Part shown: one piece after another, positions 1-6,506 of the stretch
Layout: every line of letters begins with the position of its first letter
How positions within the stretch are numbered: the stretch's first letter is position 1
Translations under genes and position numbers: made by a program
Notes under the pieces: generated by a model
Told to the model about the DNA's origin: nothing
What the model saw: the letters and a program-made list of their open reading frames with translations, nothing else
The model's database searches: none
From: Pavlovales sp. CCMP2436
Taxonomy: Eukaryota; Haptophyta; Pavlovophyceae; Pavlovales
DNA length: 10,116 nucleotides
Assembly: GCA_026770615.1 (NCBI GenBank)
Contig: MU631987.1
Span: forward strand, 32,373 to 42,488
Direction of reading: 5' to 3'

Positions 1-137
1 GGGGTGGGAGGGGGGGGGGTCACCGAGTCAAGCTGCACCACGATGCGGCACAGCACGGCTTCGAAACTTTCGCCCGCCGCAAGTTGCGCGTGCGCGAGGC
101 TCCAGCTCTCGTAAACTTGTACGAAAACCTAATATAA
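1..137 (+). CDS. possible C-terminal exon of an upstream gene
   Basis: A plus-strand frame is open from the left edge and ends at TAA 135-137. From about position 21 it reads HRVKLHHDAAQHGF and continues through ARRKLRVREAPALVNLYENL, a basic, helix-like composition unlike the low-complexity shadow frames here. There is no ATG, so if real it is a last exon; possible acceptor AGs lie at 26-27 and 31-32 after a G-rich stretch. I recognise no family. The stop codon falls within a few bases of the SINE-like insertion, which would then lie in the 3' UTR. Chance open frames of this length are common in GC-rich DNA, so confidence is low. Confidence 0.28.
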   Translation, partial: GGRGGGHRVKLHHDAAQHGFETFARRKLRVREAPALVNLYENLI

Positions 138-141
138 CATA

Positions 142-398
142 GCGGCAGGCAATGGGCGACGCAGCGCTTAGACCAGCACGACTTCCAGGACAGTCAGATG
201 CCAGCTTGGATCCCAATCAGTAACATATACAGTATGTAACGAAATCGCCTGCTCGAAGCTCTGTCGGCGCTTTGTTACCACCGCAAGGTGACGCTAAAGC
301 TCAGCAGATTGACACTTAGACGCTGACACCCGGGGCCTCCTGGACGCAGAGAGTGCCTCCCAGGCAGTAGAAGTAGCATCATAACATAACATAACATA
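142..398 (+). mobile_element. SINE-like element: dispersed head module plus LINE-derived 3' tail
   Basis: The head (about 142-230) is a diverged copy of the module also found at 2464-2569, 5851-5900 (minus), 6244-6318 and 6693-6777 (minus). The 3' part (about 236-398) matches the 3' end of the LINE fragment at 3724-3885 with roughly 16 differences over about 160 bases by eye. Both end in three ATAAC units. A short head fused to the 3' end of a LINE with the same tail is the classic architecture of a SINE mobilised in trans. The 5' flank has ATAACATA at 134-141, which also closes the tail at 391-398. This may be a target-site duplication, but it cannot be told apart from tail sequence. No convincing tRNA-type A and B boxes could be assigned. 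Confidence 0.7.
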
Positions 399-1290
399 CC
401 CAGTCGAACGTGCGTACGGAGCGCGCCGAGAGATGGTCCGTTTGCGATACTCGCTCCAGCGCTTGAAAAGGAGCTTGCGTGGCTGCACTGCGTGCAGGGT
501 GCTTCCCTCCAGCGGCTCGTCTGCCCCCGCCCACGACGCGGGTAGACTGTGGCTGCACCAAAGATGGCTGCACAGTGGGCAAGTCGGACCTCGGCCCGGG
601 TGCGTCGAATGCTCCCCTGAGCTCGGGTGCCCGGCTGCTCGCGCGCATTTGCGTGCGCCCGTAGCGTGCAACTAAGTAGGCGTAAGAGTTCCTGCCCGAG
701 TAGCGGAAGCGGGAGCGTGGCCAGCCGAGCGGCGGCAGCAACGCCGTGCGGTTGAAGGCGCCCGTGCTCCCCGTAAAGTAGCTCTGCGGCGGAGCGAGCG
801 AGACGAGCATTCCCTCCTGCTTGGCGCGTACGCTCAACTCGCCCATTAGATTAAGAGAGGCTACGCTCAGCGTGTTGGCCGCGAGGTGGGCATCGACACT
901 CATCGGGGCGTCGGAGCCCTCGAGATCCCAGTCGAGGCCGTCGAAGAGCCCGCCCGCCGCCACGAGACCGCCCACTCTCCGGTTCCACGCGTCGAAAACC
1001 TCCCACCACTGGTCAGCGCTGGCAGCCCCGTCTGGTGGGCGGGGGGCGTCCCAGCCGCCGACCGATATCATGTGCACAGTCGGCAAACCCTCAGCCTCGA
1101 GCCTCGCGCGCACGCTGCGCACGCACGCGAGGTCGGGCCCGCCATTGATCGCGGGATGGCCTGTCCCGTTCATCGCCAGGTTAATCGCGAACCAGACAAG
1201 CACGTTCACGCCCTGCCTCGCCGAGGCGAGCACGCGCTCATCGCACTCGCTCCAGCTCGCATAGCCCACGATCAGCTTCTCCGGCAGCAT
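379..1290 (-). CDS. GH18 (chitinase-family) glycoside hydrolase, C-terminus disrupted or undetermined
   Basis: A 303-codon frame runs from ATG 1290-1288 to TGA 381-379. Residues 1-214 look like a GH18 TIM barrel: an early strand VGYASW (8-13), the third-strand signature MISVGGW (74-80), and the catalytic motif FDGLDWDLEG, which fits DxxDxDxE with D117, D120, D122 and catalytic acid E124. The strand LAPPQSYF (165-172) and NSYAYLVARYG (201-211) follow. GH18 enzymes hydrolyse beta-1,4-GlcNAc polymers by substrate-assisted catalysis; the actual substrate here cannot be told. No clear signal peptide is seen. After about residue 214 family resemblance stops and the frame becomes Arg/Ser/Ala-rich. 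The last codons read the (ATAAC)n tail of the SINE at 142-398. A complete domain needs over 100 more residues, so an intron, a truncation or a pseudogene is likely. I saw no clear GT donor right after residue 211. Confidence 0.72.
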   Translation of the reverse strand: MLPEKLIVGYASWSECDERVLASARQGVNVLVWFAINLAMNGTGHPAINGGPDLACVRSVRARLEAEGLPTVHMISVGGWDAPRPPDGAASADQWWEVFDAWNRRVGGLVAAGGLFDGLDWDLEGSDAPMSVDAHLAANTLSVASLNLMGELSVRAKQEGMLVSLAPPQSYFTGSTGAFNRTALLPPLGWPRSRFRYSGRNSYAYLVARYGRTQMRASSRAPELRGAFDAPGPRSDLPTVQPSLVQPQSTRVVGGGRRAAGGKHPARSAATQAPFQALERVSQTDHLSARSVRTFDWVCYVML

Positions 1291-1457
1291 AGGTCCTCCT
1301 CTTCGGTCCTCAAGTGGCCGGGTGCAGGTCGCCCTGGTCGGCCATCCTGAAAGGTTTCAAAAGTTCACTGGTCCATCCCTGGCTGACCTGAAGGCCTGGA
1401 GCTCGCTGTGGTCCCCGCGCTTCGCACCCGGCTCGTCCCGGTCATTGGTACTGTACG
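1291..1457. promoter_or_regulatory. divergent intergenic region, putative bidirectional promoter
   Basis: These 167 bases separate the start codons of the minus-strand GH18 gene and the plus-strand plastid-protein gene, so both promoters and 5' UTRs must fit here unless there are upstream noncoding exons. The stretch is GC-rich with no TATA box that I could see. The string GGTCCTCAAGTGG at 1305-1317 recurs in each unit of the 204-bp repeats (for example near 5143 and 5347), which may be coincidence. Confidence 0.4.
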
Positions 1458-1961
1458 ATGTCGCGGATAATTGCTGCGTGTGTTCTGCTCGCGGCGCCGC
1501 TGGGTAGCGCCTTCCACGCGCCGTCTGCGGCGGCGCTGCGCGCCCCGCTGCGCACGGCCGCTCAGCCCAGCCGCGTGGCCATGGGCGATGTAATTGTGGA
1601 TCTGGGCGAGGGCTACGGTACGATCAAGGCGTCCTTCCAGCCGATATTCGAGAGCGGCTCAGACTTCATCGTCGCGCGCTACCCCGTGCCATTTGAGCTC
1701 AACGTCGCGCCGCAGCCAGACGGCAAGGTGGTCGTCACTAAAGATGACGACCAGCTCAAGGAGGGTGACATTGTGCGCGCTACGAGCACATTCAGCATGC
1801 GCATGGACACCTCGTTTGGTTTGATGCCCAGTGCCAAAAAGACAAAGGCGCTCTTCGACGTGACCGGCAAACAGTGGGAGCAGGTGGTCGAGGCCTTCGT
1901 CGCAAACAGGAAGTCAGTCACTAATGACGTGGTGCTCATTGTGGAGCGGAAGCTATCCTGA
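1458..1961 (+). CDS. plastid-targeted conserved unknown protein
   Basis: A 167-residue single-exon gene from ATG 1458 to TGA 1959-1961. Residues 1-18 (MSRIIAACVLLAAPLGSA) form a signal peptide. Cleavage would expose Phe19 in GSA|FHAP, the ASAFAP-like junction that directs proteins into complex red-lineage plastids. Residues 19-42 are rich in Ala, Arg and Ser with no acidic residue, as expected of a transit peptide; the mature part probably begins near Met42-Gly43. The mature domain (about 125 residues) contains VDLGEGYGTIKASF, then DFIVARYPVPFELNV, a charged KDDDQLKEGD turn, SFSMRMDTSFGL, and WEQVVEAFVANR near the C-terminus. It resembles conserved uncharacterised plastid proteins of diatoms and haptophytes as I remember them, but I assign no biochemical function. 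It is divergently transcribed from the GH18 gene. Confidence 0.85.
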   Translation: MSRIIAACVLLAAPLGSAFHAPSAAALRAPLRTAAQPSRVAMGDVIVDLGEGYGTIKASFQPIFESGSDFIVARYPVPFELNVAPQPDGKVVVTKDDDQLKEGDIVRATSTFSMRMDTSFGLMPSAKKTKALFDVTGKQWEQVVEAFVANRKSVTNDVVLIVERKLS

Positions 1962-2183
1962 TGCGCTGTTTAGTCGGCTGCCGCTGACCCTCAGGTCTCT
2001 CTCGCGGCCGCGCTGTAGTGCTAGGCCGCACGCACTGGATGACCGTGTGCCCTGGGTTGTCACTATATGTGGACTGACTGATGGCCGAACAGGCGCTGCG
2101 CGGTCTGCAGGGGCCTAGCTGAATCAATTAACATTTTAAAAAGAACATGTATATACTGTAGTTAGTTTTAGATATATACTTGC

Positions 2184-2251
2184 TATTAGCAGCTCCGCAT
2201 GGATCAACGGGTGGTATTCACTCACTGACTTGGTTGACTTCAGCCAGTCCT
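2184..2251 (+). repeat. dispersed repeat module B, solitary copy
   Basis: This stretch (TATTAGCAGCTCCGCATGG onward) aligns with the reverse complement of 5777-5848. Shared blocks are AGC-GCTC-GCATGG-TCAAC, then GGTG, and CACTG-CTTGGT-GAC. At the second site it lies directly next to the 50-bp module A core; here module A is absent. It is probably a fragment of a mobile element, though the family is unknown. Confidence 0.55.
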
Positions 2252-2252
2252 A

Positions 2253-2463
2253 AGGTATATTTTATTTCGCTCGAGACCCCTCATCGTCGTCGTCGGTTCA
2301 TAACGACGTCACTCCGGAGAGTGAATATATATCGATCGCTGCCCAGCAGGGGAACACGACAAACAGCAACCAGCAGATCATCTACCTAAACGCCCTTGCC
2401 CGGGCACACTACCGGAGATCCATCGGCACGCGCGGTGGCGCTCAAGCCAGCGCAGCCGACTAA
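2253..2463 (+). other. ATG-less open frame ending at the edge of a repeat copy
   Basis: The frame is open from just after a TAA at about 2250-2252 to TAA 2461-2463. It includes VHNDVTPESEYISIAAQQGN and NQQIIYLNALARAHYRRSIG. The composition is protein-like and amphipathic, but there is no start codon and no recognised family. It begins right after module B and ends on the last base before module A copy 2. It could be a terminal exon, an element-encoded fragment or chance. I treat it as unproven. Confidence 0.2.
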
Positions 2464-2569
2464 GGCACGCAGCAGGCAATGGGCGACGCAGCGCTCAGAC
2501 CAGCACAACATTCAGAACAGTCAGACGCCAGCTTGAATCCCTATCATAAATATATAGCGGCTCAGCATG
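2464..2569 (+). repeat. dispersed repeat module A, copy 2 (fullest copy)
   Basis: It starts GGCACGCAGCAGGCAATGGG, as does the copy on the minus strand at 6777-6693. It carries the 50-bp core at 2499-2548, which is base-for-base identical to the cores at 5851-5900 and 6693-6742 on the opposite strand. It continues through ATAAATATATAGCGGCTCAG to 2569, shared with 5829-5850. It lacks the LINE-derived tail present at 236-398. The likely origin is the head of a SINE or the end of another element. Confidence 0.8.
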
Positions 2570-3378
2570 AGAGTGAATTCACCGTGCCAGCAGGTACCTC
2601 CAGCTCGTTATGGCTTCGGTCACCACCTGTCAGTCCGCAAGTGGGGGACGACCATCCTGAGCACTGTTCGCCTCAATAATTGAAGACAGAGCTCGCTCTA
2701 GGCTTGCTAGATTCGTCTCAGAGAGCTCAGATTCTATACATTTATTAGAAATTTGTGAATTTGAATGCGTGGGGTAGTAAATCAGTAACTAAAAAAGTGA
2801 TTTTTTTTTAAAAAGGGGGGATTGATGGATACAATATTTAGCACGACGAAGAAAATATTAAAATGTGAGAAATTTTGGATACAGTATATAGCATTTTAAA
2901 TGTTTTGTATGAAATTTTAAGAAGCAAATTAGTTATTGGGCGTCCATATTTATAAAAAGTTAGATACGAATCTACTGCAAATACGCATAATTAAAATTTT
3001 ACTGGCCATATTTCGTTCTTGTCTTCGGCGAAGCGCTCAAGATGGTCGTCCTCTGACAGGGGGTGACCTGAGCCAGAGCCAGCTGCATCCATTCCGAAGC
3101 TGTAGGGCCATCTCTGACAAAAATTACATCGTTGAGTTGCCGAACGTGCCCAGTTCTACTCCAACTCCTCTTCGCCGCCGTCCTTGTGTCGCTGTCGCCC
3201 TCGTCCCGCCAGTCGCCCACGTTCCCCGTACATCCCAGCTGCCAAATCCGTCTTCTCCGCTACCGAATCTGCCGCCGTCCCCTCCCCACCTCCGATACTC
3301 CGCACCCGCACCCCCCACTCCAATCCTTCCCTCACCCTCCCCCCCCACACCCACCCACCCCCCCCCCAGCTATATTAT
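2570..3378. other. intergenic stretch: AT-rich island then pyrimidine-rich tract
   Basis: No gene is supported here. From about 2700 to 3010 the DNA is strongly AT-rich with A and T homopolymers around 2790-2815, in contrast to the GC-rich neighbours. A 17-bp imperfect direct repeat (GGATACA-TAT-TAGCA) occurs at 2827-2843 and 2877-2893. From about 3140 to 3370 the plus strand is C/T-rich with CCCCACC-type runs, so every frame there gives Pro/Ser or Gly/Arg low complexity. These frames are composition artefacts. Confidence 0.6.
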
Positions 3379-3412
3379 TAAATCTGATGCATATTAATAA
3401 ATCTGATGCATA
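3379..3412 (+). repeat. 15-bp tandem duplication at the 5' edge of the LINE fragment
   Basis: TAAATCTGATGCATA occurs at 3379-3393 and 3398-3412 with a 19-bp period. It sits where recognisable LINE coding sequence begins. It may be a micro-duplication made during 5'-truncated insertion, or part of the element itself. Confidence 0.65.
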
Positions 3413-3830
3413 CCGAACAGACATCGACCGGTATCTTTCCAATCGGAAATTACGCTGGGCGGGACATGTGATGTGCATGAGCATGTCGAGACTTCCTCGC
3501 ATGTTCATGACATCGTGGGTCAACGCACCGCGACGCAACGGGCGACCGCTGATTTCCTACGGACACGACCTAACTCGCGAGCTCAACAACGTTGGCTTCA
3601 ACCTTGACGGGCAAGCAGTCGGCGTTGGCGTCTCAACGAGCTGGGGCAAGATCGCACAAGACAAGGCGTCCTGGCGCAAATTGACGAGACTATCGGACGT
3701 GAAACTCATCTTTAAGAAAACCCGAACGAAGTCGCCTGCTCGGAGCTCTGTCGGCGCTTTGGTACCACCGCAAGGTGACGCTAAAGCTCACCAGAGTGAC
3801 GCTCAGACGCTGACACCCGGGGCCTCCTAG
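3398..3830 (+). pseudogene. LINE ORF2 C-terminal fragment (reverse-transcriptase polyprotein end)
   Basis: The frame reads DIDRYLSNRKLRWAGHV, then SRLPRMFMTSWV, RRNGRPLISYGHDL, and KIAQDKASWRKLTRL. The pattern LRWAGHV...RLPR...W...GRP..Y......A.D...WR is characteristic of the region after the reverse-transcriptase core in many LINE ORF2 proteins. No polymerase motif (such as the catalytic YxDD) lies within the fragment, so it cannot be active. The frame extends upstream into the pyrimidine-rich tract, but that part is unrelated low complexity. The last codons, GALVPPQGDAKAHQSD through LTPGAS, lie in the segment shared with the SINE tail. Confidence 0.8.
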
Positions 3831-3885
3831 ACGCAGAGACTGCGCCCCAGGTGGTAGAAAGGGGCATCATAACATAACATAACAT
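3398..3885 (+). mobile_element. 5'-truncated non-LTR retrotransposon (LINE), 3' end
   Basis: The fragment comprises the C-terminal part of the reverse-transcriptase ORF, a stop codon at 3828-3830, a very short 3' UTR (about 38 bases) and a terminal ATAAC array at 3869-3885. Short tandem-repeat tails instead of poly(A) are typical of several LINE clades that prime on such repeats. Segment 3724-3885 is the part also carried by the SINE-like element at 236-398. The 5' end is missing, as is usual for dead-on-arrival copies. The MITE-like element begins only 25 bases downstream. Confidence 0.82.
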
Positions 3886-3941
3886 CACCACCCCCACGAT
3901 CGTCCTCACAAATTTCCAGAGATAGGAGTGTTATTTGATCA

Positions 3942-4332
3942 CCTAACACTGAGTGTGTGTTAGTTGTTAGCAAACACTCGCCGCAGCTAACACACAGTCG
4001 GCCGGCCGGGGCCCCACCTAACAAACAGTCAAGAGGGCTGAGTGTTAGAAAAGCGCCGTTATAAAAAAAATCTTGATTAAAGCACCAGAGAGCAAATGTA
4101 TGGGAGCCAATGAGAATCCTTATGCGAACCAGCCACATAGAGTATTTAATACCATTATTTTCTATGTGCCTGGTTCTTAGCAGCCTGCTAATTGGCTGTC
4201 CACCTAACACTCAACCGGCTGACATCCTGGTCTCCTAACACTGAGTGTGTGTTAGTTATTAGCTAACACTCCCAGCAGCTAACACACAGTCGACCGGCCG
4301 GGCCCCCACCTAACACCCAGTCAAAGGGCCTG
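3942..4332 (+). repeat. 99-bp internal direct repeat of the MITE-like element
   Basis: Two copies, 3942-4040 and 4234-4332, share CCTAACACTGAGTGTGTGTT, GCTAACACACAGTCG, CCGGCCGG and CCCCACCTAACA, with a small number of substitutions. Each copy holds small inverted repeats (CTAACAC...GTGTTAG) and a GC-rich palindromic stretch. The pair probably arose by internal duplication or by one element inserting into another. Confidence 0.8.
4105..4197. repeat. foldback hairpin nested inside the MITE-like element
   Basis: Arms 4105-4141 and 4161-4197 are inverted copies: AGCCAAT at the outer end, GAACCAG and CACATAGA at the inner end, complementary to TCTATGTG, CTGGTTC and ATTGGCT. The 19-base loop is AT-rich. 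The middle of each arm (about 15 bases) is diverged. It lies between the two 99-bp direct repeats and may be a smaller nested element. Confidence 0.72.
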
Positions 4333-4397
4333 CCGTTACACTTTTTTATTCGCACACACACTCAGATAACACCTAACACTCCTATCTCTGCAAATTT

Positions 4398-4924
4398 CTG
4401 ATAAATGCATAAAACAGATAGCTCGCCGAGACGAACCAGCGAGCCTACAGCGAGCGTTGGCTTCAAATGTGTAGGAATTCAGTGCTTGAATCAATCGTTC
4501 CTCACCTGCGGACAGACAGGGGGGGGCGAGCCATAGCCGCACCTCATCCTCGACGGGCCGAAATACATTCACCTGATCATCACACTTCGTACACAAATGC
4601 GGAAGCGTGGGCATCCGTCTCCTCGCCGCGGACTTACGCGTAGATATACAGCAGCAGCAACAACACACACGCATGCAACGCAGAAATTGTGTCCGCCTGA
4701 GATGTTTCGAGGGCACACAAAGGTTTGGGGTGGAGATTTTTTATTTGTTGGTTGGGGTTAAAATCCGAATTAGTGGCGTGATTCCGCACTGGGGAGGGGG
4801 AAAAGTGGTAGCCGGGTCGATTTAAAGTCCTTCCGCCATCGTAGCCCCGCTGCTCTCTGTGCTGCGCGAGCGTGCAGCTGCAACTGCGCCCCCCGAGGGG
4901 GGTGCTGCCTGGCTCGCCACCTTG
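4398..4924. other. intergenic stretch with no supported gene
   Basis: A minus-strand frame covers much of this stretch and contains LCTKCDDQVNVF and ERLIQALNSYTFEAN. It also runs into the MITE-like element and begins in CAG/CAA microsatellite codons (poly-Cys), so I do not call it. A pyrimidine tract plus CAG at about 4512-4530 on the minus strand could be a splice acceptor, but no donor or family match supports an exon. The right part (4726-4810) is T/G-rich. Confidence 0.4.
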
Positions 4925-5758
4925 ATGTTCGTCTTCGCCACCATGTTATTGCTTCTGTCACGTGCTGTGACGGGCGCTGTTTCGCACGGTGGCGAGCAGC
5001 ACGCGGAGACGCCGCTCAAGGCTACCAAGGCTACGACGACGATGCTGCTTCCTGCGGCCACCGCAGTGTGCGCGCTCGCAGCGGCGCGATGCTGTCAACT
5101 CGAGGTACTCGCTGGCACCTCTCGACCACCCGTCTCGCTCGGGTCCTCAAGTGGATGTGCGACGCGCGCTGCGGTGGGCGCTGCTGCGCGCGGCGGCGGG
5201 CCGCACGCGGAGACGCCGCTCAAGGCTACCAAGGCTACGACGAAGATGCTGCTCCCTGTGGCCGCCGCAGTGTGCGCGCTCGTAGCGTCGCGATGCTGTC
5301 CACTTGAGGTACTCGCTGGCACCTCTCGACCACCCGTCTCGCTCGGGTCCTCAAGTGGATGTTCGTCGCGCGCTACGGAGGGCGCTGCTGCGCGCGGCGG
5401 CGGGCCGCACACGGAGACGCCGTTCAAGGCTACCAAGGCTAACACGATGCTGCTTTCTGCGGCCGCCGCAGTGTGCGCGCTCGCAGCGTCGCGATGCTGT
5501 CCACTCGAGGTACTCGCTGGCACCTTTCGACCACCCGTCTCGCTCGGGTCCTCAAGTGGATGTTCGTCGCGCGCTTGCGGAGGGCGCTGCTGCGCGCGGC
5601 GGCGGGCCGCACACGGAGACGGCGCTCAAGGCTACCAAGGCTACAAAGACGATGCTGCTCCCTGCGGCCGCCACTGCGGCGGCCGAGGCGCGGCCGAGGC
5701 GGGGCGTGGGGCCGGGGCGCACACACTCACACCCTTTGGTGTGAGTGCTGGTGCATGA
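4925..5758 (+). CDS. possible secreted or membrane repeat protein
   Basis: From ATG 4925 the frame is open for 277 codons. Residues 1-19 (MFVFATMLLLLSRAVTGAV) look like a signal peptide or membrane anchor. It is followed by nearly three 67-68-residue units, each with ETPLKATKA, then a hydrophobic segment such as MLLPVAAAVCALVASRCC, then LEVLAGTSRPPVSLGSSSGC. In the fourth unit an extra base near 5573-5576 shifts the phase, so the last 60 residues are the unit in another frame (rich in Gly, Ala, Arg). No family is recognised. Against coding: by eye, unit-to-unit differences are mostly amino-acid changing, and the minus strand is also largely open. It may be a minisatellite with a chance frame. 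Confidence 0.33.
   Translation: MFVFATMLLLLSRAVTGAVSHGGEQHAETPLKATKATTTMLLPAATAVCALAAARCCQLEVLAGTSRPPVSLGSSSGCATRAAVGAAARGGGPHAETPLKATKATTKMLLPVAAAVCALVASRCCPLEVLAGTSRPPVSLGSSSGCSSRATEGAAARGGGPHTETPFKATKANTMLLSAAAAVCALAASRCCPLEVLAGTFRPPVSLGSSSGCSSRACGGRCCARRRAAHGDGAQGYQGYKDDAAPCGRHCGGRGAAEAGRGAGAHTLTPFGVSAGA
4985..5665. repeat. about 204-bp tandem repeat, three full units plus partials
   Basis: The landmark TCAAGTGGATG recurs at 5147, 5351 and 5552 (periods 204 and 201). The landmark TCAAGGCTACCAAGGCTA recurs four times with the same spacing, starting near 5014. Unit 3 lacks three bases and unit 4 has one extra base. Units are nearly identical apart from scattered substitutions, so the array is recent or homogenised. 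The repeats are GC-rich and stay open in one frame on each strand apart from a minus-strand TGA near 5095. Confidence 0.92.
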
Positions 5759-5776
5759 GGGTTTGGGTCGATCGCT

Positions 5777-5900
5777 CGACCTCAGCCCGACGTCGACCAA
5801 GCCAGTGACTGAGCAACACCTGTTGAACCATGCTGAGCCGCTAATATATTTATGATAGGGATTCAAGCTGGCGTCTGACTGTTCTGAATGTTGTGCTGGT
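5777..5900 (-). repeat. dispersed repeat, modules A and B joined (copy 3)
   Basis: Read on the minus strand, the 50-bp core (5900-5851) is identical to copies 2 and 4. It continues through ATAAATATATTAGCGGCTCA into module B (5848-5777), which matches the solitary copy at 2184-2251. On the other side the similarity stops at about 5901 in a TA-dinucleotide run, so the first 35 bases of the fuller module A copies are missing here. Confidence 0.75.
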
Positions 5901-5901
5901 T

Positions 5902-6243
5902 TGATATATATATATAGAAGTAGAACTTATTCAAAACCCAAACCCGCCATCAAGTGGACTCGCTCGCGCTTGACGTCTCGACTCCTTCGGCTCCCTCTTC
6001 AACCAGTGCTTCCACCGCGCCCCCGCGCTGCGGCCCGAGCCCTGCTCGCGCAAACGAGTTCTCGGCATTTAAAACCCCATCGCTTCCTAGCGATACGTCA
6101 CCGCAGGGATCACCAATGGACTCGCTTGCTCGCGCACTGTCGCGCGGCCCCGCGTTGCGCAGCGACTCCAGCGCTTTATTTTCGACTTCCTCATCATCCA
6201 CCTCTTCTACCAGCTCCCCTCTTCGGCGTAGCGCGTAGGAGCC
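5902..6243. other. intergenic stretch with a Ser/Pro-rich open frame of doubtful status
   Basis: A plus-strand frame at 5954-6238 encodes Ser/Thr/Pro-rich sequence with two related patches (VDSLALD near the start and PMDSLARALSR in the middle). Its first codon is GTG and it has no family match. The opposite strand is equally open with an acidic composition. Either could be a fragment of an exon. The TA run at 5906-5916 is followed by TAGAAGTAGA, which recurs at 6317-6327. Confidence 0.3.
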
Positions 6244-6318
6244 TGCGTCGGAGCGCTTAGATCAGCCTGACTTAAACTTGAAACGTACCGCCAGCCCGAA
6301 CCCCCCTACATTAATATA
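6244..6318 (+). repeat. diverged copy 5 of dispersed module A
   Basis: GAGCGCTTAGATCAGCCTGA, ACGTACCGCCAGC and CCCCCCTACATTAATATA align with module A landmarks GCAGCGCTTAGACCAGCACG, CAGATGCCAGC and the ATCCC-plus-AT-rich end, with many substitutions and small indels. It is older than the three copies sharing an identical core. Confidence 0.5.
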
Positions 6319-6506
6319 GAAGTAGACATCGTTCGCCCCTGCGCGCTAAGTGTCGATAGCTGGCGTCGAATAGAGCCCTCCTCGACGGTCGGAGCCCACC
6401 TCGTGTGCCACTCGTGTGCCTCTAGGGTCGGCAACGTACTAAAGGTAACTAACATTCCCGATTCTCAGCGTTCGGAAGCGAAAAGAAAGTCGTGGTTCGC
6501 GAAGGA

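Larger units (their letters stand above)
3910..4397. mobile_element. MITE-like non-autonomous element with terminal inverted repeats
   Basis: The left end (3910-3933, AAATTTCCAGAGATAGGAG then TGTTA) is matched in reverse complement by the right end (4374-4397) with one mismatch. Inverted similarity resumes further in: CTGAGTGTGTGT at about 3949-3961 against ACACACACTCAG at about 4354-4365. AAATTT at both ends is a palindrome, so it may be a 6-bp target duplication or the tip of the inverted repeats. The element is about 476-488 bp, encodes no transposase and contains many copies of CTAACAC/GTGTTAG. The transposase family is unknown. Confidence 0.7.

Noticed and set aside
142..230. tRNA-derived SINE head
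   Set aside because: GCTTGAATCCC resembles a B box with one base missing and an A box could be forced, but no cloverleaf or proper stem could be drawn.
821..1350. Long plus-strand frames opposite the GH18 gene
   Set aside because: Shadows of the GH18 coding strand, which has clear catalytic motifs.
2999..3220. Minus-strand 73-codon frame with a protein-like end
   Set aside because: No family match, and its N-terminal half is the pyrimidine tract read in reverse.
3124..3381. Several overlapping Pro-rich and Gly-rich frames
   Set aside because: They are translations of a C/T-rich tract and change character with frame; no conserved residues.
3942..4332. Telomere-like repeats because of repeated CCTAAC
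   Set aside because: The motif is CCTAACAC within unique 99-bp repeats and inverted pairs, not a head-to-tail CCCTAA array.
4336..4716. Minus-strand frame of 126 codons with a Cys run and a plausible middle section
   Set aside because: It starts from a non-ATG codon, its Cys run is a trinucleotide microsatellite, and its end lies in the MITE-like element. No family resemblance.
5095..5523. Minus-strand 142-codon repeat frame
   Set aside because: It lacks a leader, carries an in-frame TGA against the next unit, and has no better constraint than the plus strand; kept only as part of the tandem repeat.
5954..6238. Ser/Thr/Pro-rich plus-strand frame of 94 codons, mirrored by an acidic frame on the other strand
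   Set aside because: Neither begins with ATG, both are low complexity, and the two open strands explain each other through GC-rich composition.
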